52,001 bases of DNA, taken from assembly GCA_000737985.1 (NCBI GenBank), contig JNVT01000038.1, positions 1-52,001 on the forward strand, written 5' to 3'. Shown here one piece after another: positions 40,219-48,233 of the stretch. The first letter of the stretch is position 1. Every line of letters starts with the position of its first letter. Under the pieces are notes generated by a model. The model saw nothing but the letters and a program-made list of their open reading frames with translations. It did not search any database and was not told the DNA's origin. The stretch comes from Gammaproteobacteria bacterium MFB021. GTDB lineage: Bacteria; Pseudomonadota; Gammaproteobacteria; Pseudomonadales; Halomonadaceae. A program made the position numbers and the translations under genes.

Positions 40219-41006
40219 GCCGCCGAACGATCCTTGCGCGTGGCGAGGTCGGGGGCGTGATGATCCAGCCAGTGCTGCTTGGTCACCGCCTGGCGTCCCT
40301 CACCCATGAGCTGCTCCACCAGCCGATACCAGTAGTCGTAGGAGACGCGGTAGCGCATATCGACCGGATGCAGGGCCAGGCGCAGCAGTGCGGCCTGCTT
40401 GAAACGCCGCTGCTGGACGGCACTGACCACCCGCGACATGCCGCGTCGCCAGGCGCTGCGCGCGCTCCAGACGATACTCGGCGCCTTGATCGGCTCGAAA
40501 CCGGGCAGGCGGTAGAGCTGCTGCGGGTCACTGGTGTAGGTGAAGGGGCGCTCGCGCAGCGCGGCCCGGGTTCCCTGGCTCATCAGCCAGGCCGGCGCCA
40601 CGAAGCCGCCGTGGGGCCAGTCGCAGGCGTCGAACTGGGCCATGCCGTCGTCGAGCAGGGCACCGGCGGTGGCCTGGTCGAGGGTATAGAACTCCCCTTC
40701 CCAGGTGTAGATGCGGCGCATGTAGAAGTCGTGTAGGGTGCGCGGCCTGGGCGCATCGTCACGATGAAAATAGCCGTGCAGCACCAGTTCGTCGCCGTGG
40801 GCGAGGCGGCTGTCCAGGACCCGGCGCAGCGCGTCGCTATGGCGACACTCGCCGCGGCCGTGGAAGTTGGGCACCACCAGCCAGGTGATCGGAATCGGGC
40901 CGAGACGCTCGCTCAGACGATCGATCGCCTCGACGAAGCCCTGGTAGTCGGGCCAGGTCTCCGGGGCGATATCGTGCAGGACCAGGGAAAAATGCCGTTC
41001 AACCAT
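40215..41006 (-). CDS. DUF2334-type polysaccharide deacetylase-like protein
   Basis: This 263-residue protein starts MVERHFSLVLHDIAPETW and has the HDIAP, LVVPNFHG, ELVLHGYFHRD and GFVAPAWLMS blocks of DUF2334, a carbohydrate-esterase-like fold. The Asp/His pattern of metal-dependent deacetylases is partly visible (HD, HGYFHRD). No signal peptide is seen, so it probably acts in the cytoplasm. Its start overlaps the end of the glycosyltransferase gene by 8 bases. A role in modifying a glycolipid made by that enzyme is an inference. Confidence 0.88.
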   Translation of the reverse strand: MVERHFSLVLHDIAPETWPDYQGFVEAIDRLSERLGPIPITWLVVPNFHGRGECRHSDALRRVLDSRLAHGDELVLHGYFHRDDAPRPRTLHDFYMRRIYTWEGEFYTLDQATAGALLDDGMAQFDACDWPHGGFVAPAWLMSQGTRAALRERPFTYTSDPQQLYRLPGFEPIKAPSIVWSARSAWRRGMSRVVSAVQQRRFKQAALLRLALHPVDMRYRVSYDYWYRLVEQLMGEGRQAVTKQHWLDHHAPDLATRKDRSAA

Positions 41007-42132
41007 GCTGCGACCCATGCTGCGCTGCCGTGGCGCTGGCGGTGGCATTGGTCAGGCGGCGATAGTGCGTGAGCAGGCCATCGATGACGATGTCCCAGTC
41101 GTGGTGGCGTTCGACGTAGCGCCGCGCCCGGCGTCCGGCCTGTTCGGCATCCTGCTGGGTGAACAGTTCGCGCACTGCGCGAGCCATGTCGGCAGGGGAG
41201 TGCGGCTCGCTGAGCAGGCCGCAGCCCAGCGGTACGTTCTCGGCCAGCGCGCCGGCGCGCGCGGCGATCACCGGAATGCCGCTGGCCATCGCTTCCAGCG
41301 CGACCAGGCCGAAGGTCTCCTGGGTGCCGGCGTGAACCAGGGCGTCGCTGGAGGCGAGCCAGCCGGCGACTTCTTCGGTCGGGGTATAGCGATCGATCAC
41401 GCTGACGTTGTCCGGCGTCTGGCTGGGCATGCTGGGGCCGACCAGCAGCAGGTGATAGCCCTTGCCCAGTTGACGCGCCATCTCCAGTAGATGGTGCAGG
41501 TTCTTCTCGCGCGAGCCGCGGCCGACGAAGATCAAAAGCTTGGTGTCGTCGGCGAGGCCGAGCTTGGTGCGCAGCGCCGGATCGCGAAAACGTGGGTGGA
41601 AGCTCTCGAGATCCACCCCCAGCGGCTGTACCGCGACCTGCTCGATCCCCAGTCGGGTCAGACGCTCGGCCATTACCCGGCTGGGCGCCAGCACCTGATC
41701 GAAACGGCGGTAGAGGCGATAGACATAGCGCTCGACCAGGCGGTCGGTGCCGCTGCCGAGGCGGTTGCTGATCAGGCGCGGCAGGTCCGAGTGGTAAAAG
41801 CCGACCACCGGTACGTCGAGCTGGCGCCCGGCATCGAGCGCGGCCCAGCCGGTGACGTAGGGGTCGCCCGCTTCGATGATGTCCGGCTTGACTCGCAGCA
41901 GCTCGCGTTTCCAGCCACGACGGCGCAGCGGAAAGCGATAGCCCTGACTGAACGGCAGCGGCGGCGAGGGGACTTCGTAGACGCCGCCGTGGGAGACGCG
42001 CTCGGCGCCGGGAATCAGCAGGCTGCAGGTGACCCCGGGAAGTTTGGCCAGGCGCCGGTGCTTGGCGTCGAGGTAGGTACGGACCCCGCCACTGGCAGGG
42101 GCATAGAACATCGTGACGTCGGCAATATGCAA
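40999..42132 (-). CDS. Glycosyltransferase family 4 protein
   Basis: This 377-residue GT-B-fold enzyme has the N-terminal acceptor region MHIADVTMFYAPASGGVRTYLDAK, and in the C-terminal half FVGRGSREKNLHHLLEMA and the nucleotide-sugar E-x7-E motif in GTQETFGLVALEAMASGIPVI. It is the first gene of the three-gene minus-strand cassette. Sugar donor and acceptor are not readable; lipid or glycan acceptors are likely given the two neighbours. Confidence 0.93.
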   Translation of the reverse strand: MHIADVTMFYAPASGGVRTYLDAKHRRLAKLPGVTCSLLIPGAERVSHGGVYEVPSPPLPFSQGYRFPLRRRGWKRELLRVKPDIIEAGDPYVTGWAALDAGRQLDVPVVGFYHSDLPRLISNRLGSGTDRLVERYVYRLYRRFDQVLAPSRVMAERLTRLGIEQVAVQPLGVDLESFHPRFRDPALRTKLGLADDTKLLIFVGRGSREKNLHHLLEMARQLGKGYHLLLVGPSMPSQTPDNVSVIDRYTPTEEVAGWLASSDALVHAGTQETFGLVALEAMASGIPVIAARAGALAENVPLGCGLLSEPHSPADMARAVRELFTQQDAEQAGRRARRYVERHHDWDIVIDGLLTHYRRLTNATASATAAQHGSQHG

Positions 42133-42351
42133 CGAGCCGCTCCTCTAAAAAACGATCCCTGTCGATACGGCGCATTCCCGAGAATGGCGATGACGCCAGA
42201 AAAGACCGGATGACGGAGTGCCGGCGGATCGCTCGCGCCGCGCGTTGAAGGTCTTTCCTAGACAGCAGTATATCGCGTCGCTGTCACAGGGTGTTCACAC
42301 CATGGTGGTAGCCTGCGCGCGCCATCCCTGGCGCACGCGGCTTCGTTCGTG

Positions 42352-44292
42352 TCACTCGGCGGGTGTCGCCACCAGCGAGCGGGTCGCTTCGCGCGCCTCG
42401 ACGAGCTTGACGCGCAGCGTGCCGCCCAGTTGATAGCGCGGCTCGCCGGCGATCTGGATGCGGCCTTCCTTGTCGTCGATCGCCACCTGATTGCGGTCGT
42501 TGTGCAGCATCGGCGCGGGGATGAACGCGGTGGCGCCGTTGGCGCTCAGCCGTACGCGCATGCCGCCGCGGCGGATATCGATGATATCGGCGTCGTACAC
42601 CGTGCCTTGATCCAGGAACTGCCCCAGATAGCGCACGTAGAGCCAGTCTTTGACGTCGCGCTCGGCCATTCGGTTCAGTCGGCGGCGTTCGGTCAACTGC
42701 TCGGTCAGTCGCTGGCTGGCCTCGGCCGGCGCCGCTTCACCCTTGAGCACGCGCTTGATCAGGCGATGATTGACCATGTCGCCGTACTTGCGGATCGGCG
42801 AGGTCCAGGTGGCGTAGGCAGGCAGGCCCAGGCCGAAGTGGGGGCCGGGGCGGGCCGACATGTTGGTGTAACCCTGGAAGCGGCGCAGGCGGGCGTCGAG
42901 CCAGGCGTCCTCGCGGTTGTCCAGCGCCCGGCGCAGCTCGCGGTAGCGCGGCAGCTCGCTGAGCTGTTCGCGTTCCACCTCGATCCCCTGGGCGGCGAGG
43001 AACTCCAGCGCCGGGTCGAGCTTCTCCGGCTCGAAGGCGTGGTGGACGTTGAAGATACCGTGCCCCACTTCCCGCGACAGCAGGTCGGCGCAGCAGGCGT
43101 TGGCGACGATCATCGCCTCTTCGATCATGCGCTGGCCGGTGCGGCGGGTCTCGGTACGGATAGCGAGCACGTTGCCGGCGTCGTCGAGATCGAAGACGTA
43201 GTCGGGGCGATCCTTGAACACCAGCGTGTTCTGTTCGCGCCAGGCCGACCGGGCCTGGGCCAGATCGCGCAGGGCCTCGAGCTGGGGCGCGACCGCCGCT
43301 GCCGGTGTCGCGGCGTTATCGACGCCTTCGAGCCAGTCGGAGACGTCGTCGTAGACCAGCCGCGCCTGGGAGCGGATGGTCGCGGCGAAGAAGCGATATT
43401 CGCCGAGGGTGCCGTCGCGGCCCACCTGCAGGCGGCAGGCGAGCACCGGACGCTCGACGTCGGGCTTGAGCGAGCACAGATCGTCGGCCAGCGCCTCCGG
43501 CAGCATGGTCACGTTCTGACCCGGCAGGTAGACGGTGAAGGCGCGGGTGCGCGCTTCCTGATCGGCCGGGTGGGTCTCGTCGACATAGGCGGTGGGATCG
43601 GCGATGGCGACGGTCAGGGTCCAGCCGTCGTCGCTGGTCTCGACGCGCAGGGCGTCGTCCATGTCGCGGGTCTTCTCACCGTCGATGGTGAAGAACGGCT
43701 CGGCGGTGAGGTCTTCGCGCTCGAGACCCTCTTCCTGCAGCGGCCAGGACTCCGCCGCCGGCGGGCACTCCTGCTCCAGCGCATGGCGCGCCAGGGTCAC
43801 CCGCCACGGCACGGCAGGGTCGTCGCGCTTGACCACCAGCTCGTCGATCTGGGTAAAAAAGCCGCGGTCGTCGGCACGCAGCGGATGGCGCACCAGACGT
43901 GCCACCACCCAGTCGCCGTCGGCGATGCTGGCCTCGTCGAGGGAGCGCTTGATGCGCGCCTTGAGCGGCTGGTTGATCGAGGGGTGGTCAGGGATTACCG
44001 CCAGGCGGCCCTCGCGCAGCTGCACGCGGGCGATGAAGCGATCGAGAGAGGCTTCGATCAGCTTCTCCGGCTCGGCCTGCTTCTTGTCGCCATCCTCCTT
44101 GATCGCGGCCTCGATACGGTCGCCGTGCAGAACCTGCTTCATGGCGGGCGGGGGAATGAAGTAGGAAGTCCCGTCCTCGGTCTCGAGGAAACCGAAGCCC
44201 TTGTCGGTGGCTTTGATCGTGCCCTGGGCACGCGGGGTCTGGGCGCGGATGTTTTGCTTCAGCTGGGCCAGAAGAGCGTTGTTCTGCAGCAT
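42352..44292 (-). CDS. rnb: Exoribonuclease II
   Basis: This 646-residue 3'-5' exoribonuclease has the N-terminal cold-shock-like RNA-binding domain (KGFGFLETEDGTSYFIPPP), the catalytic RNB domain with FFTIDGEKTRDMDDALR (Asp metal ligands) and a C-terminal S1 domain (GTVYDADIIDIRRGGMRVRL). The start MLQNNALLAQLKQNI matches E. coli RNase II (MFQDNPLLAQLKQ). An upstream in-frame extension to 44361 is not conserved. Length equals E. coli (644), shorter than RNase R. Confidence 0.95.
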   Translation of the reverse strand: MLQNNALLAQLKQNIRAQTPRAQGTIKATDKGFGFLETEDGTSYFIPPPAMKQVLHGDRIEAAIKEDGDKKQAEPEKLIEASLDRFIARVQLREGRLAVIPDHPSINQPLKARIKRSLDEASIADGDWVVARLVRHPLRADDRGFFTQIDELVVKRDDPAVPWRVTLARHALEQECPPAAESWPLQEEGLEREDLTAEPFFTIDGEKTRDMDDALRVETSDDGWTLTVAIADPTAYVDETHPADQEARTRAFTVYLPGQNVTMLPEALADDLCSLKPDVERPVLACRLQVGRDGTLGEYRFFAATIRSQARLVYDDVSDWLEGVDNAATPAAAVAPQLEALRDLAQARSAWREQNTLVFKDRPDYVFDLDDAGNVLAIRTETRRTGQRMIEEAMIVANACCADLLSREVGHGIFNVHHAFEPEKLDPALEFLAAQGIEVEREQLSELPRYRELRRALDNREDAWLDARLRRFQGYTNMSARPGPHFGLGLPAYATWTSPIRKYGDMVNHRLIKRVLKGEAAPAEASQRLTEQLTERRRLNRMAERDVKDWLYVRYLGQFLDQGTVYDADIIDIRRGGMRVRLSANGATAFIPAPMLHNDRNQVAIDDKEGRIQIAGEPRYQLGGTLRVKLVEAREATRSLVATPAE

Positions 44293-44397
44293 CGTATCGA
44301 ATCGGTCGTTGGGCGAGAGCGCCACTATACGGATTCCCGCCTTTTCACGCCAATCCGCCACGCCGCCCCCAGCCCCCCGGCCGGCGTGGCTGGGGCT

Positions 44398-45030
44398 TCA
44401 GCTCGCGCTCATCGCCTCGGCGATCGGGGTGTCGCCCGCCAGTAGCACATACTCGCGCGCCGGGGCGGGGTGCCCGAGTACCGCCAGGGCAACGCTGGCG
44501 ACGTCGTCGCGTGATATCTCGCCGCTGGCCGCAGCCGCCTGCGACAGCGCGACGCGGCCGCGGCCCGGTTCATCGGTGAGACGTCCTGGGCGTAGTACCG
44601 TCCAGTCGAGTTCGCTGGACATCAGGTAGGCGTCGGCGGCGCGCTTGGCGACCAGATAGGGCTGCAGCTTCTCGGGTCCTGCCAGCGGGTCGACGTGCAG
44701 CGTGGAAACCATCACGAAGCGTCGGATGCCGGCTTTGCGTGCCTCGTCCACCGCGCGCATGGCGCCATTGAGATCGATCATCAGGGTGCGGTCGAGTCCG
44801 GTGGACGCGCCGGAGCCGGCGGTGAACAGCACCGCGTCGCAGCCCTCGAAAGCGTCTGTCATGTCGCCGGCGAGATCGCCGACCACGCTCTCGACGCCCA
44901 GCTCGTCGAAGAAGGCCTGCTGGGAGGTGTCGCGCAGCATCGCCCGCACCGACGCGCCCTGGGCGGCTGCCTGCTGGCAGAAGCGGCGGCCGATCTGGCC
45001 GTTGGCACCGATGACCAGTGTCTTGCTCAT
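44398..45030 (-). CDS. NAD(P)-binding oxidoreductase, atypical SDR
   Basis: This 210-residue protein has a Rossmann motif at the N-terminus (LVIGANGQIGRRFCQQAAAQG) and, later, VMVSTLHVDPLAGPEKLQPYLVAKRAADAYL, placing it among the NmrA/YwnB-like atypical SDRs. The usual YxxxK active site is replaced by YLVAKRAA, which keeps the Tyr-x3-Lys spacing. Substrate unknown. It is transcribed alone, divergent from the nag operon. Confidence 0.88.
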   Translation of the reverse strand: MSKTLVIGANGQIGRRFCQQAAAQGASVRAMLRDTSQQAFFDELGVESVVGDLAGDMTDAFEGCDAVLFTAGSGASTGLDRTLMIDLNGAMRAVDEARKAGIRRFVMVSTLHVDPLAGPEKLQPYLVAKRAADAYLMSSELDWTVLRPGRLTDEPGRGRVALSQAAAASGEISRDDVASVALAVLGHPAPAREYVLLAGDTPIAEAMSAS

Positions 45031-45134
45031 CTCATGTCTCCTTGCTGTCGTGATGACGTGCTTGATGACGTTTCGGGTCTATCTCCGAGCATGGCAGAGG
45101 ATGCGTGATACGACCAAAGTGGGGGCTGGTGAAG

Positions 45135-45174
45135 TGGTATTGCAGTGGTTATGTTAGTGGTATTGAACTGGTAT
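45135..45174 (+). promoter_or_regulatory. Array of four TGGT[A/T]T repeats upstream of the nag operon
   Basis: TGGT followed by AT or TA occurs at 45135, 45146, 45158 and 45169, all in one direction and 11-12 bp apart, so they lie on one face of the helix. Known GntR/NagR-type sites use TGGT half-sites but usually as inverted pairs. The array ends 34 bp before the regulator's ATG. Confidence 0.6.
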
Positions 45175-45207
45175 CTATTCTGACGCCTAGCCCCGGGGAA
45201 TCATGCC

Positions 45208-45942
45208 ATGCCGTCGTCACTCTCCCGCCTGCAGCTCGATGCCTCGCGCGCCACGCCGCTCTATCGGCAGCTGGCGCAGCAGCTGATCGAAGCGATCGAG
45301 TCGGGTGACTGGGAGGCGGGCGAGGCGCTGCCCTCCGAACGGGTACTGGCGGAGACGCTGGACATTTCCCGCATCACCGCGCGCAAAGCGCTCGACCGCT
45401 TGGTGGCGCTGGGGTTGATCCAGCGCAGTCGCGGCTCGGGCACCTTCATCGCTCCCCGGCTCAACCAGTCGCTGACCCGGCTCACCAGTTTCACCGAGTT
45501 GCTGGTGCAGCGCGGACATCGCCCCAGCTCGCGCTGGCTCGAGCGGCGTCTGGGCGTACCCACGGCGGAAGAGGGGCTGCGCCTGGGGCTGACTGCGGAC
45601 AGCCGGGTGGCGCGGTTGAAGCGCCTGCGCCTGGCCGACGACGTGGTGGTGGCGGTGGAGGAGAGCTGCCTGCCGCTGAGCGTGGTGGCCGACCCGCAGG
45701 CGGTCGAGCACTCGCTCTACCGCTATCTCGAGAACCAGGGCACCCCGGTGGTGCGGGCGCTGCAGCACGTCTCGGCGTGCAACGCCGACGCCGAGCTGGC
45801 GGCGCTGGCCGAGGTCGCCGAGTCCCAGGCGCTGCTGGTAATGACGCGTCTGGGCTATCTGGCGGACGGGCGGGCGGCTGAGCTGACCGTCACCTACTGC
45901 CGCACCGACTACTACGACTTCATGGTGGAACTGACGCAGTGA
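45208..45942 (+). CDS. nagR: GntR-family (UTRA) regulator of N-acetylglucosamine genes
   Basis: The 244-residue regulator has the GntR winged helix at the N-terminus (PLYRQLAQQLIEAIESGDWEAGEALPSERVLAETLDISRITARKALDRLV) and a UTRA ligand domain (residues about 85-240). UTRA proteins beside nagA usually sense GlcNAc-6-P or glucosamine-6-P. The ATG at 45208 is preceded by GGGGAATC; another ATG at 45203 is out of frame. It lies 31 bp before nagA and probably controls it through the repeat array upstream. Name by context. Confidence 0.85.
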   Translation: MPSSLSRLQLDASRATPLYRQLAQQLIEAIESGDWEAGEALPSERVLAETLDISRITARKALDRLVALGLIQRSRGSGTFIAPRLNQSLTRLTSFTELLVQRGHRPSSRWLERRLGVPTAEEGLRLGLTADSRVARLKRLRLADDVVVAVEESCLPLSVVADPQAVEHSLYRYLENQGTPVVRALQHVSACNADAELAALAEVAESQALLVMTRLGYLADGRAAELTVTYCRTDYYDFMVELTQ

Positions 45943-45973
45943 TGCCGGCGGCGGCATTACCCGAGGAGAGTAC

Positions 45974-47110
45974 ATGCTGTACGGCAACATCCTGACCCCG
46001 GATGGCTGGCGCCTGGGCTGGCTGCGCTGGCAGGCGGGGCGGGTGACAGCGATCGACGGCGAGGCGGCCGACCCGAACGACAACGCGCATCCGCGGCTGC
46101 TGCCCGGGTTCGTCGACCTGCACGTGCATGGCGGCGGCGGTGCCGACGCCATGGAGGGAGGCGAGGCCGCGGCGACCCTGGCACGCACCCATGTGCGCTT
46201 CGGCACTACCAGCCTGCTGGTCACGACCATGACCGCACCGGCGGCGGAGATCGAGCGCGCTCTGCGCGATGCCGCTGAGTGGATCGCTGCGCCCCCCGAG
46301 CGCGCCGCGCGCCTGCTCGGGGTCCATCTGGAAGGGCCCTATATCAACCCCGGCAAGCTCGGCGCTCAACCGCCCTGCGCGCGCCCCGGGGTGATCGCGG
46401 AGGTCGAGGCGCTTTTGGCGCTGGCACCGATTCGGCTGTTGACCCTGGCCCCGGAACTCTCCGGGCATGCCGAGCTGATCCGCCATCTGGACGGGCGCGG
46501 CGTGCGGGTGCAGATGGGGCACTCGCTGGGCAGCTACGAAGAGGGCGTGGCGGGGCTCGCCCACGGTGCCCGTGGCTTCACGCATCTGTTCAACGCCATG
46601 AGCGGCCTGCACCACCGCAAGCCGGGCATGGTCGGTGCCGCCCTGGCCCACGCCGAGTACGCCGAGATCATCCCCGACCTGCTGCACGTGCACCCGGGGG
46701 CGATCCGCGCCGCGCTGCGCTGCATTCCGCGGCTCTACGCGGTGACCGATTCCACCGCGGCGGCGGGCATGCCCGACGGCGAGTATCGGCTTGGCGCGCA
46801 GCGCGTCACCAAGTGCCTGGGCGGTGTGCGTCTGGCCGATGGCACGCTCGCCGGCAGCACCCTGACCATGGATCAGGCGCTGCGCAATCTGGTCGCCATC
46901 GGTCTCGATCTGGCCGACGCCGCCCAGCGGCTGTCGCGCTTCCCCGCGGAGTTTCTCGGCGAGCACGAGATCGGCCGGCTCGCCCCCGGCGCCCACGCCG
47001 ACGTTGCGGTGATGAGCGCCGATCTCGATCTCGACGCCGTCTATGTCGGCGGCGAATGTGTCCACCGCCGCGATGCGGCGTCTACCGCGGAGACAGACCC
47101 ATGTCGCTGA
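45974..47110 (+). CDS. nagA: N-acetylglucosamine-6-phosphate deacetylase
   Basis: This 378-residue enzyme removes acetate from GlcNAc-6-P. It has the metal-site HxH in LPGFVDLHVHGGGGAD, HLEGPYINPGKLGA, the His regions QMGHSLGSYEEG and THLFNAMSGLHHRKPG, and the catalytic Asp in YAVTDSTAAAGMPDG. GGAGAGTAC is the ribosome binding site before the ATG. Its end overlaps the next gene by 10 bases. Confidence 0.96.
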   Translation: MLYGNILTPDGWRLGWLRWQAGRVTAIDGEAADPNDNAHPRLLPGFVDLHVHGGGGADAMEGGEAAATLARTHVRFGTTSLLVTTMTAPAAEIERALRDAAEWIAAPPERAARLLGVHLEGPYINPGKLGAQPPCARPGVIAEVEALLALAPIRLLTLAPELSGHAELIRHLDGRGVRVQMGHSLGSYEEGVAGLAHGARGFTHLFNAMSGLHHRKPGMVGAALAHAEYAEIIPDLLHVHPGAIRAALRCIPRLYAVTDSTAAAGMPDGEYRLGAQRVTKCLGGVRLADGTLAGSTLTMDQALRNLVAIGLDLADAAQRLSRFPAEFLGEHEIGRLAPGAHADVAVMSADLDLDAVYVGGECVHRRDAASTAETDPCR

Positions 47111-48120
47111 TGCTGGAAGAGGCGCTGAGCGCGCCGCAACGCCTGCGCGAGCAGTGGCAGGCCAACGCCGCCACGGTGGCCGCGCTGGGGCGCGAGCTGC
47201 GCGCCGCCGATCTGCATGGGGCGGTGACCGTGGCCCGCGGTAGCTCCGATCACGCGGCGGCCTACTTTGCCTATCTCGGCATGAAGCGCCTCGGGCTGCC
47301 GATCGCCTCGGTCCCGCCGTCGCTGACCACCCTTGCCGGGACGCCGTGGCGGGTCTCCGGACAGCTGGCGTTGGCGATCTCGCAGTCCGGGGCGAGCCCC
47401 GATCTGATCGCTACCCAGCGCGCGCTGGCGGCGGGCGGGGCGCGCACCCTGGCGCTGGTCAACGCGCCCGACTCCGAGCTGGCGGCGGCCTCGCAGCACA
47501 ACCTGGGCCTGCATGCCGGGGTCGAGCGCAGCGTGGCCGCGACCAAGAGCTATCTCGCGACCCTGGCCGCGGCGGCGCATCTGATCGCGGCGTGGCAGGG
47601 CGACCCCGAGCTGCTGAGTGCCCTCGAGCGGCTACCCGAGCGGCTGGAAAGCGCCGCCGCCTGCGATTGGCAAGCCGCGGTGGAGGCGCTGAGTGGCGCC
47701 GACCGGCTGCTGGTGATCGGGCGCGGGGTGGGGCTCGCCGCCGCCCAGGAGGCGGCGCTCAAGTTCAAGGAGACCTGCGGCATTCAGGCCGAGGCGTTCA
47801 GCGCCGCCGAGGTCAAGCACGGGCCGATGGCGCTGATCGAACCCGGCTACCCGGTGCTGATATTGGCACCACCAGGGCCGGATCAGGCCGGCCTGCGCGA
47901 CCTGGCAGCGTGGCTGCGCGGGGTCGGCGCAAGCGTGCTGCTGGCGGCGGACGCCAGCGTCGCCGGGCGCGAGCTGGACGTGGTTGACGCCGGCCACGAC
48001 GATCTCCAGCCGCTGGCGGTGATCCAAAGCTTCTACGTCATGGCGGCGCGTTTGGCGGTGGCGCGCGGCGGAGATCCCGACCGTCCGCGGCATCTGCAGA
48101 AGGTGACCCGCACGCTCTAG
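47101..48120 (+). CDS. nagB: Glucosamine-6-phosphate deaminase, SIS-domain type (NagB-II)
   Basis: This 339-residue protein has two SIS domains like the isomerase half of GlmS (TVARGSSDHAAAYFAYLG, LAISQSGASPDL, AAEVKHGPMALIEPG). It has no glutaminase domain, and in nag operons such proteins convert glucosamine-6-P to fructose-6-P plus ammonia, replacing classical NagB. The ATG at 47101 lies within the end of nagA, indicating translational coupling. Confidence 0.93.
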   Translation: MSLMLEEALSAPQRLREQWQANAATVAALGRELRAADLHGAVTVARGSSDHAAAYFAYLGMKRLGLPIASVPPSLTTLAGTPWRVSGQLALAISQSGASPDLIATQRALAAGGARTLALVNAPDSELAAASQHNLGLHAGVERSVAATKSYLATLAAAAHLIAAWQGDPELLSALERLPERLESAAACDWQAAVEALSGADRLLVIGRGVGLAAAQEAALKFKETCGIQAEAFSAAEVKHGPMALIEPGYPVLILAPPGPDQAGLRDLAAWLRGVGASVLLAADASVAGRELDVVDAGHDDLQPLAVIQSFYVMAARLAVARGGDPDRPRHLQKVTRTL

Positions 48121-48121
48121 G

Positions 48122-48147
48122 CCAGGTTTCAGCACCAGGTTTCAGCA
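48122..48147 (+). repeat. 13-bp tandem duplication after nagB
   Basis: CCAGGTTTCAGCA occurs twice in direct succession (48122-48134, 48135-48147), right after the nagB stop. No stem or coding role is apparent. Confidence 0.7.
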
Positions 48148-48233
48148 CCACACTTGACCGTCTTTCCGCCGCTCTCATCTCGGACTCGGACAGGCGCCAT
48201 CCATTCACGCTTTTACCTGCCGCCGGAGGTCTC

